35,275 nucleotides of DNA from contig DGQF01000039.1 in assembly GCA_002389675.1 (NCBI GenBank), forward strand, positions 1 through 35,275, read 5' to 3'. Of the stretch, positions 34,484 to 35,275 are shown piece after piece (position 1 is the stretch's first letter; each line of letters opens with the position of its first letter). This DNA is from Gammaproteobacteria bacterium UBA4421 (GTDB lineage: Bacteria; Pseudomonadota; Gammaproteobacteria; Pseudomonadales; Azotimanducaceae). The notes under the pieces were generated by a model that saw nothing but the letters and a program-made list of their open reading frames with translations, had not been told where the DNA came from and searched no databases. The position numbers and the translations under genes are program-made.

Positions 34484-35275
34484 ATGCCAAAACGCGTAAC
34501 TAGAGCAGAGTTCATCGAGAGAGCGGAATCAATCCATGGGGATCGCTACAAATATTCCCAAGTTGAGTATAAAGGCATTCATCGGCATGTAACCATCGTC
34601 TGCCCAGAACACGGTCAGTTCCAACAATCACCAGCCAATCACTATGCTGGGAAAGGGTGTTCGGAATGTGGGGGTAGTAAACCACACACAAATGGCTCTT
34701 TTATCGAAGCAGCGCAGAAGGTTCACGGTGACCGGTACTGCTACTCTCTAGTTGAGTACAGCATGAACAAGGCTCCCATCACAATTATCTGTAATCTCCA
34801 TGGGGCGTTCTCTCAGACTGCGGCTGTCCACTTGAGAGGAAATGGTTGTCCGGAATGCGGCGGCAATAAGAAACACACAAGAGGATCATTCATCGCGAAA
34901 GCGCAGAACGTGCATGGCGATCGTTACGATTATTCGTATGTGGATTATATGAATGCCCACGTAGAAGTAACAATTGTCTGTTCCGAACACGGTGCCTTCA
35001 TGCAATCGCCCTCAAATCACTTTGCAGGCAAGGGCTGCCCTGACTGCGGGTTGCTTGCTGCTAGCGAGGTCCGGCGAAAAACTACGGAACATTTCATAGA
35101 TGGAGCCAGGACGATTCACGGTCGACGCTACGACTATTCGTTTGTTGAGTATGTGGCCAGTGATGAAAAAGTTACGATCATCTGTTCCGAGCACGGGCCG
35201 TTCAAGCAAACACCGAGTCAGCATCTTGTAGGGTCGGGTTGTTCTAAGTGCGGGATACTCGCCGCTGCGGAAGCC
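34484..35275 (+). CDS. Protein of tandem zinc-ribbon-like repeats (DUF723-like), 3' end outside window
   Basis: An open frame of 264 residues from ATG 34484 to the window end, with no stop. It consists of four repeats beginning at residues 10, 73, 136 and 204. Each has the pattern F-I-..A...H-G-D-R-Y-.-Y-S-.-V-.-Y, then V-T-I-.-C-.-.-H-G-.-F-.-Q, then G-.-G-C-.-.-C-G. Possible zinc ligands in each repeat are one Cys and one His (Cys40/His43, Cys103/His106, Cys166/His169, Cys234/His237) plus a CxxC (59/62, 122/125, 185/188, 253/256). This resembles DUF723-type repeats of phage and island proteins, some of which precede a nuclease domain, as I recall. A DNA-binding or nuclease-linked role is inference. 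No strong ribosome binding site is visible before the ATG, so the start could differ. It follows tRNA-Asp, a common integration site. Confidence 0.75.
   Translation, partial: MPKRVTRAEFIERAESIHGDRYKYSQVEYKGIHRHVTIVCPEHGQFQQSPANHYAGKGCSECGGSKPHTNGSFIEAAQKVHGDRYCYSLVEYSMNKAPITIICNLHGAFSQTAAVHLRGNGCPECGGNKKHTRGSFIAKAQNVHGDRYDYSYVDYMNAHVEVTIVCSEHGAFMQSPSNHFAGKGCPDCGLLAASEVRRKTTEHFIDGARTIHGRRYDYSFVEYVASDEKVTIICSEHGPFKQTPSQHLVGSGCSKCGILAAAEA
34511..35254 (+). repeat. Four in-frame coding repeats of about 190-200 bases
   Basis: The repeats have periods of 63, 63 and 68 codons, starting at about 34511, 34700, 34889 and 35093. They are diverged at the DNA level but share short blocks such as CACGGTGACCG/CATGGCGATCG-like segments and TG(C/T)CC(G/T)-type cysteine pairs. 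They encode the zinc-ribbon-like units of the partial gene here. Confidence 0.8.

Noticed and set aside
35012..35224. 70-residue antisense frame within the zinc-repeat gene
   Set aside because: It sits opposite a repeat-structured coding frame and shows no features of its own.
34511..35254. Regular repeats as a CRISPR array
   Set aside because: The period is about 190-200 bases, the units are diverged in DNA and remain in frame, and they encode a conserved Cys/His pattern. They are protein repeats.

Overview
The window looks like chromosomal DNA of a free-living, aerobic, heterotrophic Gram-negative bacterium, most likely a marine gammaproteobacterium of the Cellvibrionales/OMG type. That placement is inference from gene content: a TonB-dependent receptor, several lipoproteins, a Dcp-type oligopeptidase, a Coq4-family protein, two GPH-type symporters, class III CoA-transferases, an acyl-CoA dehydrogenase, a Rieske oxygenase and a tRNA-Val/tRNA-Asp pair. 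No rRNA, insertion sequence or CRISPR array was seen.

Layout. 1-6.9 kb: the C-terminal end of a TonB-dependent receptor with a strong terminator, a SnoaL-like protein, dcp, a 40-codon small ORF overlapping a short-chain dehydrogenase, a GPH symporter and a Coq4-family protein. 7-13 kb: an Eis-like acetyltransferase (TTG start), rsgA, a metY/CoA-binding-protein pair, and a membrane-anchored protein with PEGA repeats and a formylglycine-enzyme fold that lacks the catalytic cysteines. 13-20 kb: a likely catabolic neighbourhood of acyl-CoA dehydrogenase, type-B carboxylesterase, a second GPH symporter, an alpha/beta hydrolase and a class III CoA-transferase homologue. 20-22.4 kb: an overlapping M19 dipeptidase lipoprotein and exported metallophosphoesterase. 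22.4-25.6 kb: the most interesting unit, an apparent operon of a UGSC selenoprotein, an uncharacterised 361-residue partner and a class I fumarase. 25.6-33.6 kb: trxB, a Rieske oxygenase, a 1004-residue beta-propeller/amidohydrolase lipoprotein, a second CoA-transferase with a small membrane protein, and a ChrR-like cupin. 33.6-35.3 kb: a sigma70-type promoter, tRNA-Val(TAC), tRNA-Asp(GTC), about 600 bases without a convincing gene, and the start of a protein built of tandem zinc-ribbon-like repeats that runs off the window. This last part looks like the edge of an accessory region at a tRNA gene.

Key result. At 22433-22975 one reading frame is split only by an in-frame TGA at 22721-22723. 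The TGA is followed by Gly-Ser-Cys, reconstructing the Sec-Gly-Ser-Cys motif that names the UGSC family, and the sequence on both sides is coherent and family-like. A small hairpin with a G-first loop lies 23 nt after the TGA, as expected for a bacterial SECIS. The selenoprotein stop overlaps the start of the partner gene (ATGA), and the fumarase follows 16 nt later. The three genes are therefore probably co-expressed, and the first two may form one enzyme of unknown function. The selenocysteine machinery (selA, selB, selC, selD) is not in the window and must be encoded elsewhere if this reading is right.
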